DNA of 64,000 nucleotides, taken from NCBI GenBank assembly GCA_030272155.1, contig CP126205.1, positions 62,001 through 126,000 of the forward strand. The letters run 5' to 3'. The notes beneath the pieces were generated by a model. The model had not been told where the DNA came from, made no database searches, and saw nothing but the letters and a program-made list of their open reading frames with translations. A program made the translations under genes and the position numbers. Of the stretch, positions 35,426 through 46,467 are shown one piece after another; position 1 is the first letter of the stretch; each line of letters begins with the position of its first letter. The stretch is from Tetradesmus obliquus. Its lineage: Eukaryota; Chlorophyta; Chlorophyceae; Sphaeropleales; Scenedesmaceae.

Positions 35426-36239
35426 CAGATTTTGTATGGCAGTTACCATCTATCGTCATCACCACATGTTGCACTGTGTTGCACCGGCTGCCTTGCATGT
35501 ACAGGGATGCATGTCAACTCAGGGTTGCATCAGGGTTGCACCAGCATTCCTAGAACAGCAGCCTGTGCGCCTTGCGCCAAGTCATTAAACGCCAGTTTGG
35601 CACGGTGTCATGATTCACCAATGAATTTACCCTGCACTGCCCAGCGCTACATGTCATCGGTACAACTGTTCATCATCATCGTGTCACCATTTGAACCATA
35701 GTAGGATTCCGTCCCCCCTGGTAAAAAAACCACAGCAACGTCGTCAGCCTGACCGGGCACAACTATGTGTTGCTCAAGCGCCGTTGAGCAATTCCGGCGC
35801 CCGGCGCTTAGGCTAAGCCGTGCCCAGAATGCACAGCAATCACCTGCGGCTGGGCAGATAGCAGCCGGCTTCCTTGCACAAACTTCACAAAGGCAACCTG
35901 AAAGCAGCGCACACGCGCTCAGCAGTGGTTGGGAAGCAAACATCACCCACACACAGAAACTCTAGTATCCTAACACCAACACCAGTGTTCTGAGATAGCA
36001 CAAACACTTTGATTTGGTCGAGCTTGTGCAAGTCCTATCCCAATCAAGGTACCGCCCAGAGCACGCAGCTGCTCACAAACCAGTGACAGCCTCATCATCC
36101 ACAACACAGTTTGTTGTGGTGGCAACAGGGTGCAGCCTGCAGGGCAACATGGAGCACGCGCAGCGCTGACTGCCGCAGTCAGCGGTTGATGATTGCTACG
36201 ACCTACTGCACATGCGCTCAGCCCGTATGCACAGGACAA
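35426..36239. other. Intergenic region with a shared 25-bp element
   Basis: No gene is seen. Positions 35700-35724 carry, on the minus strand, the same 25 bases found on the plus strand at 56802-56826. Confidence 0.6.
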
Positions 36240-38147
36240 CTACCATTCATCCCAGTCATGTCCGCTGATGCGCGTAGTGCACAGCCAGACATCAAGTTCG
36301 TTTTTGTCAACCCTACAACGGCCTTGCGCCAGCTTGCTGGGCAGTTGCTGCTGCAGCCAGCACCTCAGCTGCTGCTGAGCTGCCTTGCGCAGCCTGCAGG
36401 GATACTTCACTCTCACTTCTCCCAGCAAGCTCAAACCACCAACTGCTTGCAGAAAAGCCTTCACTCCCTCCACAGAGTCACCTGCTGGTTCCATCACGTT
36501 GGTATCGTCTCTTTTAGCATAGATATCAAAACACCGCAGCTCTGTCAGCTGCTGCAAGGCCGGAGCAAGCTGCCCAAGCACAGCGTCAGCTCTGTGGCCG
36601 TTAAAAGCCATCGCTTGTAGCTCAAGCTGTGTGAGCCCCTGCAGCTGTGCCAGCTGCTGCAGCAACAGATCAGAAATGTCCAAGGTGACCCAGTCAAATG
36701 ATTTTAGCGGCCGCGCCTGCAATGCAGCTGCTGCATCCGCTGCGAGTGCGTCTGCATCTTCCATGAAACTGAGCCGCACCTCCTGCAAGCTGCTCAGGCT
36801 GCTCAGCTGCTGCAACTCCTCTGCTGTTGCAGTTGCTGCATTTTCAAACTCAAGTTGCAGCAGCTCCAGCCTGGTCAGTGCTAGGATAGTCTCCAATCCC
36901 ATGCCTTCACGCGCATCGCCCTCCTGCTGAATGACGCTCCAGAGACCGCAGTGCAGCTCCTGCAAGTTTGGGGGCAGCTGATCGCCCACGCGCAGTGCTG
37001 TTGAAAGGTGCTGCATCGACAGCTTGCGCAGGGCTGTGAAGTGCCCCATGCGCAGCTGGCCTTGCTGCCTGTCGGTGTGATTCACTACAAGCTGCTGCAG
37101 CTGTGGCAGCTGCAAGTGGTGCAGCTGCACACTACGCACGTCGCCCAGTTTGAGGCGTGTCAGCTGCAGCGCTGACAGTGGAGCTAGCACGGTGTCCTGC
37201 TGCCGGTCAGCCCCCGGTAAATCACCGGTTGCAATGCACAAGCTGTGCAAAACTGTCATCTGTGGCCTGCACAGCGTGGCAATGTCAGTAGCGCTGCCCC
37301 AGTCGACCAGAACCCCAGCGTGCAGCTGCTGCAATTGTGGCGGCAGCAGCTGCAGCTGTGCAGGTGTCACTGTTCGTATCTGCAGCTGCGTGAGCTGCCG
37401 CAGGCCTGCTGCAAACCGCTGCAGCCCTTCGGCTGGCACGCTGGGGTCATCTGATGTTGTATAGTCATACTTGGTCAAGCGTAGCTCTCGCAGGCTGGTG
37501 AGGCGAGCCACAGCCTCAAAGGATGCTGCGCAGTTGAACAGGGTGCGCGTTTTCAGCTGCGTGAGGTGCGCTGCTGGCAGCTGCTGCAGCAGGCCCGGGC
37601 CTGCTGCGTCGCCGAATGAGAACGACTGAAGCTGCAGACTTCCTGAAGCTGCTGCTGCTGCAAGTGTTCTCTCAAGCGCGGAAGACGCTGCTGTGCGCCA
37701 TTCTTCACTTTGAGGGCGCGATCGCAGAAAAACACGCTGCACAGCAAGGCTCTTCACAAGCCCTGCATGCTTGCACAGCCATGCTGCTAGCAGCCGCAGT
37801 CGCTGCTCCCGAACCATGTACAGCACCACTGGCAGCTGTCCTGCAAGCACTTCTGCTACTGCTTCCTGCAGCTGCTTTGATGTCATCAGCAGTGTTGCCA
37901 CTGCCTGTTGGTCCTGGCTGATGCTGGTGTGGTGCAGCAGGGGCCTGAGCAGCCGAGGATCAAACAGGCTGATGTGGTTGCTGGCTGTGGCTTCATTGGT
38001 AGCAAGCTGCATGATGGCGCTGCTGGCGCTGCTGCAGCTACTGATGCTGCAGTAGCTGCTGGCACTGCTGCTGCTGCTGCTTCTGCTTATGCTGCAGTAG
38101 CTACTGCTGCTGCTGCTTCTGGTGGTGCTGCTGGTGATGTTGCCCAT
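36240..38147 (-). CDS. Leucine-rich repeat protein 2
   Basis: A single open exon of 635 residues from Met 38147, or 590 from Met 38012. The first 45 residues are a Ser-rich run and may be untranslated, since similarity to protein 1 begins after the second Met. The N-terminal segment LLHHTSISQDQQAVATLLMTSKQLQEA is followed by leucine-rich repeats such as LTSLRELRLTKYD and LQGLTQLELQAM. It ends with a conserved C-terminal block (SVEGVKAFLQAVGGLSLLGE) that also occurs in the fragment at 39.6-40.0 kb. Probably a paralogue of protein 1 with a binding or scaffold role. No transmembrane or catalytic motif is visible. Confidence 0.78.
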   Translation of the reverse strand: MGNITSSTTRSSSSSSYCSISRSSSSSSASSYCSISSCSSASSAIMQLATNEATASNHISLFDPRLLRPLLHHTSISQDQQAVATLLMTSKQLQEAVAEVLAGQLPVVLYMVREQRLRLLAAWLCKHAGLVKSLAVQRVFLRSRPQSEEWRTAASSALERTLAAAAASGSLQLQSFSFGDAAGPGLLQQLPAAHLTQLKTRTLFNCAASFEAVARLTSLRELRLTKYDYTTSDDPSVPAEGLQRFAAGLRQLTQLQIRTVTPAQLQLLPPQLQQLHAGVLVDWGSATDIATLCRPQMTVLHSLCIATGDLPGADRQQDTVLAPLSALQLTRLKLGDVRSVQLHHLQLPQLQQLVVNHTDRQQGQLRMGHFTALRKLSMQHLSTALRVGDQLPPNLQELHCGLWSVIQQEGDAREGMGLETILALTRLELLQLEFENAATATAEELQQLSSLSSLQEVRLSFMEDADALAADAAAALQARPLKSFDWVTLDISDLLLQQLAQLQGLTQLELQAMAFNGHRADAVLGQLAPALQQLTELRCFDIYAKRDDTNVMEPAGDSVEGVKAFLQAVGGLSLLGEVRVKYPCRLRKAAQQQLRCWLQQQLPSKLAQGRCRVDKNELDVWLCTTRISGHDWDEW

Positions 38148-38408
38148 GTTGTAGCTGTGTCCTCAGCACAGATGTTGAGGTGTGGTGCCTGCACAGCAGA
38201 CATTGATTTCAGTGCTAGCTTTGGAATCAGTTGCCCTTCAGTGATGTAGATCAACATCAGACCGGCATCCAAGGCTTTACCCCTAGTAGCATGCAATGCT
38301 ATGTGGGGCCTTACCTTCAAGCCCAGACCTGCGCTGTCCAGCAGTAGGTCTCCTGCTCCCAGCTGAACTCCCAGCTGAACAAGGGACCAATCGCCGTGAA
38401 AGATGCTA
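38087..38408 (-). CDS. Possible 3' exons of an unrecognised gene
   Basis: The piece 38315-38408 lies between a GTTGCAG acceptor and a GTAAGG donor and reads SIFHGDWSLVQLGVQLGAGD onward. It joins in phase to 38087-38188 (APHLNICAEDTATTWATSPA, ending at a stop). The second exon overlaps the start of leucine-rich repeat gene 2 in another frame. No upstream exon was found, so this may be a gene fragment or chance. Confidence 0.25.
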
Positions 38409-38779
38409 CTGCAACAGATGCCAAAAGTGTTTTCGACTAGTAGTAAGCCTATGTTGGCAGATGCGTGAAAGCCGTATCGGGCTTGTCCTGCTGGCCACAC
38501 TCCTGCAACAGTGCTATCAGCAGCAGAGGAATGGGCACTGCTTCTGCACAAAGAACGAAAGGGTGTGTTACATCAGATTCAGGTGCTACAAACACGTTGG
38601 AAGTAGCTGTTGACCAGCCTCTTTTGAATGTCCAGGGGTCTCGCGTAAACCATGCGGCATATGCGCACGTGATGCCGTACGTTTGCACAGGATCACGACA
38701 GACCTGAGGTTACGCTGCAAGAAATTACAGAGACATCACACAGGTATTTCATGAAGATGCCTTGGCTTCGTCAGCTGGT

Positions 38780-38860
38780 ACGAGGATGGGCAGTGTTCAC
38801 ATGGCACTGAGCGTGTCAGGCATGCCACCCAGCGTTGAATGCAGTAGCTGTCTCTCATCC

Positions 38861-38905
<45 letters not shown>

Positions 38906-39050
38906 AGGTCCCACCCCCTCCCCTTGTGCCAGCCATCACTGCTGCAACTGCTGCTGTCATCGCCCTCCTGCCAGCCCCCTGTCGAAGCTGAGCGACAATG
39001 CAGCCAGCTCCAATGTTGCTGCCAGCAGCACTGCTCCATGGCTACTTGAT
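38780..39050 (-). pseudogene. Duplicated fragment of the 3' end of the 45-50 kb gene
   Basis: The minus strand reads GGWQEGDDSSSCSSDGWHKG and a Gln run, matching the C-terminus of the 45-50 kb gene (GGWQEGDDSSSSSDGWHGVE). Only about 200 bp of similarity remains and there is no gene around it. Confidence 0.75.
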
Positions 39051-39586
39051 CACGTATTTACAGCTTATATGCATTCCATCACAAGACCAAAGTTTGATGG
39101 TTTCGATTGTCACACTGCTCTGCCAGGTAGCACATCAAACCACTGATGCACAGGCAGGAGCTCTTCCTTGAGCTGTCACATGCAGGCCATCCCCACTCAA
39201 CAACAAACCAAAGCTGCTGGGCGAAGGAACTGACGGGCAATCAGCCACAATAGTTTATGCATAACTGATGCTGTTAGTATGACACTGAAACCATAACACA
39301 TGATGCAGTGTGCGGCATGCATAGCAGCGCTGGATTTGTCACTGACCTGAGGTCAGTCACGAGCGCACACCTGCACAGCTGCGCCTGTAAGGGCATGGTA
39401 CTATCCATTCTATGGCACTGCACATACATCTGCCCACGCAACCCCACATGCGGATGCTCAGACCACTTGCATTGCCACGCTTTTTGGGTTGTGCCATGTC
39501 ACCTTGTCCACAACTGCTGAGCTGCTGCTGGTGCCAGGAACCTACTGCACTCAGTAGTAGAGGCTCTACCCGGCTGCACAAGACAG

Positions 39587-40054
39587 CTACCATGCATGCC
39601 ATTCCCGCTGCCCAACAGGCATAGTGTGCAGCTCGACAGCAACCCTGTATGCACAATGCACATCACAGCATTGCGCCAGCTTGTTAGGCAGCAGCTGCTG
39701 CAGCTGGGACTCTAGTTGCTGCACAGCTGTCTCCGGCAGGCTTTCATGCAGATGCACACTCACTTCTCCAAACAAGCTCGACTGATCGACAGCTTGCAGG
39801 AACGCCTTTACACCCTCCACACTATGGCCTGCCCCTCTCTCATCCACCTCCTCGCTTTCGCAGCTGTCTGCAACCAAACATCGCAGCTCGGTCAGCTGCT
39901 GTAGAGCCGCAGCAAGCTGCGCAAGCACTGCGTCAACCCTGCAGCTGTCGAAAGAAGGGGCCTGCAGCTCTAGCCGTGTAAGGCCCCGCAGCTCCCCCAA
40001 CTGTTGCACGCAGCACAAGCACTCAGCCCAGTGCTGAGCACCAGCATGACCCAA
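39587..40054 (-). pseudogene. Duplicated 3' fragment of leucine-rich repeat protein 2
   Basis: About 130 residues match the last part of the gene at 36.2 kb: LTRLELQAPSFDSCRVDAVL and HSVEGVKAFLQAVDQSSLFG, ending REWHAW against DWDEW. The N-terminal 80 percent is absent and the sequence diverges left of about 40000. A partial duplicate without a promoter. Confidence 0.75.
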
Positions 40055-41269
40055 TGCCTAATGCACACTGTGATGACGCCTTAAGCGGTACTACGAGTAG
40101 TACGACGCAGAAGGGCAAGACAACCACACATGGTTGGCCTCTTTCTCACCCCTCAACACCACAAAATGTGCCTGGCTGAGTGCGGCGAAGTAGCTGAGCA
40201 AGCAACAATGCTGCATCAAGGCCGCGCATGGGGCAGCACATGTGTTGCAGTGTACACTGCAATTCACTGGATGGCCTGATGCCACCTTCAGTATTAGCAA
40301 GCATGAAGTCATCAGCATGCCGCACTGGTCGTGCGTCCGCTCCATGTCTGAATGGGACGTGATACGCACATGACTGAACCATGGGTCACACCGAATGCAC
40401 AAGCAACTGTCACTTTGTGCAGTTGACACCGGCAGCATCACAACTGAAGGCCCTGCGCGCAGCCAGAACTCTTGTCCTGTATACAATACCGCGTCACAAG
40501 TTATGAATTCTCTCACACGAGCTGACCGTCAGTCAGAGCAGCAGATGTGGTATAGGAAGCAATTGCTTGCTTCCTCATACTTCTCTGCCAGGCAGCACAG
40601 TAATCCAGCAATGCGCAAGCAGGTACTCTGCATTGAACGCTTGCCGACCACCTGCACTCAGCAGCAAACGGCGCTGCGGGGCTGAGGAAATGACCAGCAA
40701 TCATACATGATGTGACTCATCAGTCACAATGGGCATGCACTATTTGCTGACTCTTGCAGATATGGTTCCCACAAACATGCCCACTCTACAAGCAACATGC
40801 ACAAGGATAGGCCGCATGAAAATGCGTGCACCTGCCAGTGATGAATCATCAATGATGACACATGCTTACCCCCTAGCACACGTGCGCAAATCTGCATTTG
40901 ATCTCTCCAATGTATGCAGGAGATCGCAGCAGCCTGCCAACCAGCCAGCAATTGCATGTAACCTGTCATCTGCATGTAGTTGCATAGCACTATCACTACA
41001 AACAACGGCAGCTGGAGCATTGTCACGCTGCAGCTTTTCCACCTCATCAAATCTTGAAGTATAAGAACACGACCACAGCAATGCCAGGGCCTGTGCATAC
41101 AAACACGAACTGCAGCACAGTTGCGCTCACGTCCACACGCTGCTGGACACCACTGAGGTGCAGTGCCAACATGCAGCGCGCTGCTGCTGTTCCAGCTGCA
41201 TGTGCCATCCCTGCACTGCCACGACCAGCCATCTGCATGTCACAAAGCAGCAGCCAGCAAGCAGCCAGC
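40055..41269. other. Region with no supported gene
   Basis: Only short frames with no family resemblance or splice context. Confidence 0.5.
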
Positions 41270-43366
41270 TCATCCTGCCTCCTCCATGGCTGCCATGAAC
41301 TGTGCCAGGTCAGCCTCAGCACGCTGCCGCCTGCTGACCTCATCCTGCAAGGCATTGCGGAGGCAGACATGGCAAGCAGCATAGTCCATGCCCTTCAGAC
41401 ACACCAAACTCGAAGCACATTGACCAGCTGTCAGCGGCCTAGAACTGCAGAACACAAGGCATGGAGCGGCACCCGAAACATGTTGTTGAGCTCGAGTTTT
41501 GCACGCCCTGGAGCCCGCCTCACCTGCAGTTGTGAGCGCAGCTGCTCATTTGACAAGCTGCTACTGCTGTTGCTGTGCCCCTGCTCAGCCTGCTGCTGCC
41601 ACCAGCAGCAGCAGACACGCGCCGACTGGAGCCAGCAGCTGGCGGGGAGACCTTGCTGCTCCTGCTGCTGCTGGTATGACAGCCGCCTGTGGCCGCTGCT
41701 GGCGACACCCGCAGCTACTGCGAGGCTGCTGCCTGAGCTGCCGTTGCTGGGTGATGCAGCTGCTACTTCTGCTGCTGCTGTTGCCGCTGTGCCTGCTGCG
41801 CGTGCTGCTGCCTCGCTGCCCGCCAGCATATCCAGCAGGTGGCCCTTGTCGCCTTCCAGCGCCTGCAGCTGCAATTGGTACTCCTCTGCAGCAGCAAGCA
41901 GGAGGCAGGAGATGAGAGGGCTGTACGAGGTGCAGGGAATACCCCCACAACGTTCCAGCCGGTGCTGGTGTGTGCAAAACCCAACCCGACCGCATCCTCC
42001 CTGTTACTCACCCAGTTGTAGCTGGAGCCAGGTGTTGGTCTCCTGCAACTGCGCCACCTGCTGCTGCAGCTGGTGCGCCTGCGTGTCGCCTGTGCCACCT
42101 CTGCTGCCCGAGCTGCCGCTGCTGCGCTGCGCGCTGCGCGCTGCCAGGCATGCCTGGCGAGCCTGTGGAGGCTGCTGCGGTGCGTGCCGCCAGCGCCAGC
42201 ACCTCTGCACGCAGGTGAGCCAGCTCCTTGTCCTGCACCTCGCACGACTGCTGCAGCGCCACCACGCGCTGCTGCAGCGTGGACACCTGCAGGCACAGCG
42301 GCAGGGCAGTGTCAGCCGCGTGGATTGCTGTTCTGGCTTGCAGGAAAGCGAAGCACATGCACGACTGCTGCGACAAGCAACTGCTTCAAAGCAAGGCAAG
42401 GCAAGCAGCAGCTGGCTTCATATGGCACAGCCAGTTGTCCACACATAGGCAAGGCAGCACACGTGCCGCCTGACCACCCACCCACCCACCCACCTCGACT
42501 GCTGCAGCACTGTGCCAGGGGATTGCTTTACTGCCATGAGGAGCAGCACCACAAGACTTGGAGGTGGTGAGCCATAACATTGAACTTGAAACGGCTCGCT
42601 GTAGCCGGATCAAGTTGGCTGTTAGGAACAAGTCCTCAGGACTCGGTCCCAACACGGGCCTGCACTGCAGGCCCCTCTCATGGTAAACCTGCAGACACAC
42701 ACTTCGGTCAGGTCAAGTGCTCAAGGCCCGCATCTGCTCGGGTCCTGCACGACGAAGATCACATGTGGCGCATCAACACGATTGATGTTCCATGTGACTT
42801 GGTTGCTAGCTGCCAAGCACTACTTGCCTTCAGAAAAGCCGCAACCCCGACACAGCCAAAGACCAGCAGGACTCCCACAATCTTTGCCACACGCAGAACC
42901 ATACGTTTAACGTTCAACTGCTCGGTGAGCAGCGAGTCCGCAAGCTGCCTCAAGGCGTCATCTAGGAGCAGCCCCGACTGGCGCGTTCAAGCTCAAGTGC
43001 ACCGTCACACAAGAGCATGTTGATAATACAAAAACTAGATGTTGACGTCGAACTTAACCAGCAGCATCGTTGTGACGTAACCTACTTGCAGTTTCGACCG
43101 TCAGAGTTTCAAATCTTTTGTGACACTGTCAGTGACAGTCACAGGCATTAAACCGAGCCAGTGATACCCAAAAAGCAACGTGGTGCTCCTTTCGCGGTTG
43201 AGGTATTTGTTTGGTAAAATCACCGTGCGCCCCACCCCACTCAACACCACCCCCCGAGGTCAACGGACTTGAGCCAAAGTTGACTCATTTTACCTCCATC
43301 GACTCGAGATCGATCTTACAATCGATGCTGTCAGCTGGTAGCAAGATGGCCACCAAATACTGCCGA
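41270..43366 (-). CDS. Membrane-anchored coiled-coil protein, 5' end unresolved
   Basis: Exons on the minus strand: 43294-43366, 42828-42977, 42494-42688, 42012-42286, 41524-41885 and 41270-41344 (stop). The first part reads RQYLVAILLPADSIDCKIDL then LLLDDALRQLADSLLTEQLN, followed by a hydrophobic helix (VAKIVGVLLVFGCVGVAAFL). The rest is heptad-like: LQQRVVALQQSCEVQDKELA, HQLQQQVAQLQETN, ALEGDKGHLLDMLAG and SRRQRAEADLAQFMAAMEEA. So it is probably a single-pass organelle or endomembrane tether. The intron after 42828 would be GC-AG. Within 42012-42286 the coiled-coil frame changes once, meaning an indel, a sequence error or an unseen mini-intron. Exons before 43366 were not found. Confidence 0.55.
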
Positions 43367-44820
43367 CTGAAGGTCAGTAACTCCAATCACTAAGCGACTG
43401 TGCCATGGCACATGCATATGCACATGGCACGGAGCATGCATGCTGTAGTGTAATGTCCTGCAACACTCCCTAGCGTACACAAGCTGCAGGCACATCTAGA
43501 CAGCGGCATCAGCACGTCCATATCTGGCAGGCACATAACAATACCGTACATAACACTCTTGAGCACTGGCACATGCAAGCGGGAACTTGCTGCACCATAC
43601 AACTACAACACAACTCATGTACAAAGGCGGTGCGCACATCACCAGCCATTCGAATTAATCTTACAAATAAATAGACTCATAAAAGTTTTAGCTGGGACTG
43701 CTTGCCGCAAGCCACAGTGGGGCACCTGCCAGGTGAGCACGGTGCTCATGATCAGGCACCTTCACACATGTGAAGTGTAAACTTCCAGCAGCAAAGGAAC
43801 AGGCATGACAGCAGAAAACAACCGAACCCGGGGCATTGAGCCGTACAATGAGATCAGCCAGCATATACACAACAACACGCACTGTGGCAACCAATTAACA
43901 TACAAAGCAGATCCTATTTTGAATGACTGCGTGCACGCACGTGCGAAACTGCAACAACCGCAGCCTGCGACACCAGCTTACTAGTAGTAAACTGCTGGCG
44001 AGGCAAGTGGGGCTACCTAAACCTGTCACACGGTGCAGCAAGTGTGTTGTGCTGCTGTGCAAGGCCCCGGCACTGGTACAAAAGAGCCCATGTGGTGGTG
44101 AGGCTGCACCACTAGCAGGCCAGTGCTGCTGAGCATGCGTCATGCCTGTGTCAACAGAGTGATCGTACAAGGTTGCATGCAAGCAGGCTAGCGAGAACCG
44201 CTGGTTGAACTTATCCCACTGCATGCAGGTAAAACGACTATGTCTGTGCAAAGACAGTCAGGGTGACAGGGGCTGCTGCTCAGCCCTGCAGGCACTAGCC
44301 CTGCAAGCACATGCTGGACAGCAGTGCTTGCGTGGACAGCACACTTGGAGCGCCGGGGGACCTTGGGCGGGAGGTCTCCTGGACAAGCAATGCTTGAAGG
44401 TGCGCAGCTTTGCATTTTTCATGCTAGACTGTCCATCTCTACTAGTACTGGCGCTTCGTCAACGCAGTGCACTGCACGCAACTGCTAGCAGTTGGCATGC
44501 ACAGCAATGCACTTCTCACAACATGGATAGCACATACAACATGGATAGCACATACAACAGCACTCACAGTGCATCCCTGGCGCTTGATATCGACCCCACA
44601 ACAACAACACAGCCTGCTTGTGGTGAACATGTACATGCACACCGCCAACTATTGCAAAAACCTTCAACGTCAATATCCACTCTTTACGCAGCGCTCCGGC
44701 CGCTACGCAAGCTGAACTCCTGGCAACCACCTGTCGCACAGGATGATACAACGAACCCTCTGCCAGCCCACGGCACAGACAATCAATCAGCAATGCCAAC
44801 CTCAAGTGCATCAGCATAAT
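43367..44820. other. Intergenic region
   Basis: No gene is supported. First exons of the coiled-coil gene may lie here unrecognised. Confidence 0.4.
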
Positions 44821-44824
44821 CCGG

Positions 44825-44922
44825 TGCCCATCCTGCTGCTGCTGCTCCTGCTGCTGCTCCTGCTGCTGCTCCTGCAAGCTTGTACTCAAGTACCAGCCCT
44901 CTACCTTGTGCTGACCATCAAA

Positions 44923-44963
<41 letters not shown>

Positions 44964-45029
44964 TGCTGCTGCTGCTGCTGCTTTTATTGCTCCTGCAGGT
45001 CCACACTCTCCACGTCAAGCTAGCATTCA
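44825..45029 (-). repeat. Echo of the 45-50 kb gene's tail in its 3' flank
   Basis: The minus strand carries SSS runs, DGQHKVEGWYLSTSLQEQQQ and further Gln runs, a worn copy of DGWHGVEGEDLQHEEQQQ just upstream. It lies immediately past the stop codon. Confidence 0.65.
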
Positions 45030-46188
45030 CTACTGCTGCTCCACCTGCTGCTGCTGCTGCTGCTGCTGCTCCTCATGCTGCAGGTCCTCGCCCTCCACCC
45101 CGTGCCAGCCGTCACTGCTGCTGCTGCTGTCATCGCCCTCCTGCCAGCCCCCATCAGAGCTGAACGACAGTGCAGCCAGCTCAGAGGCTGCTGCCAGCAC
45201 TTCAGCCAGGCTGCTGCTGGAGCCAGCAGCAACAGCAGCAGCAGCATCACCAGCAGTGCTGCTGCCTGACTGCGCTAGCAGCACAGCAGCTGGCACAGCA
45301 GACAGCGGCACGCTGTAAGGCCTTGTGTGCTCCAGATCTAGATAATCGACTGCGGCCTCCTGTGCTGCACTGGTGTCGCCGTACGCTGCCCCTGCTGCTG
45401 CCCCAGCCTCATTGCCCAGCTCCTCTGCCAGCCCAGCACCAGCCGCAGCCAGTGCAGTTGGGCTGCTGGCCTCCAGCAGCTCAAGTGACACAGCAGAGCC
45501 ACTGCCGCTGAGCCCACCCTGCTCCTCACCAGAAACAGTACCGCTGAGCCTGTCATCATCAGGCTGCTGAGCTGCCAGCCAGCCACCAGCGGTGTCCCCA
45601 CCAGCCTGTGAGTCAGCTACAGCAGCTGCTGCCTCTTCTGCTGCACTGCCAATTGCATCCTCTTTTGCTGCGCTAACTGCTGCGGAGCTGTAGGCCTGCT
45701 GCTGCTTACCACTTTGCCAGCCAGCCCTGGCCCCGCCAGTGCCCTCGCCACCACCTCCTTGCTCCTGCTGCTGCTGTGTCCTGGCAGTGGGTGTGCTGGC
45801 AGCGCTGCTGCTGGCGCTGCGCACGCTGTCAGCCAGTGCTGCAATGGCTGCTGTGGCGGTGCGCGCAGACTGCAGCTGCGCAGCCAGCAGCAGCTGCGTG
45901 GCTGGCTCCATGTCGCCTCCTGCCACACTAGCACTGCTGCTGCTGTTGCCAGCTGCACCCTGCCCATCAGCCACTGCTGCCTCCTCGTCCTGCTGCTGCT
46001 GCTGCCAGGCTGCTGCTGCCCCTGAGAGGCTCAGCAGCTCCTGCAGCAGGCCGTTGGTGGACCTGCCCTGACGCACCAGCAGCTCAGACAGCTGCAGCAG
46101 CACGCCCCCACTGCTGCTGCTGCTGCCGCCGCCACAGTCCACCTCCCTGCTGACACCTGCTGCCTGCTGCTGCTGGCCGGCTGGCCCA

Positions 46189-46228
<40 letters not shown>

Positions 46229-46436
46229 CAAAGCGCCTCTCCAGGCTATCCAGCTGGCCCTGCAGGCAGGCCAGCGCCTCAGCAGTGGCAGCCTCGTGGC
46301 GGCGCAGCGCAGCAGATGACTCAGCAAGGCCAGCCCGCAGCCCGCCAGCCTCAGCATGCAGGCAGCCCACCAGCGCAGCCAGCTGGGCGTTGTCCAGCCG
46401 CAGCTGCTCAACCATGGCAGCTGGTGCGGCGGCGGC

Positions 46437-46467
<31 letters not shown>

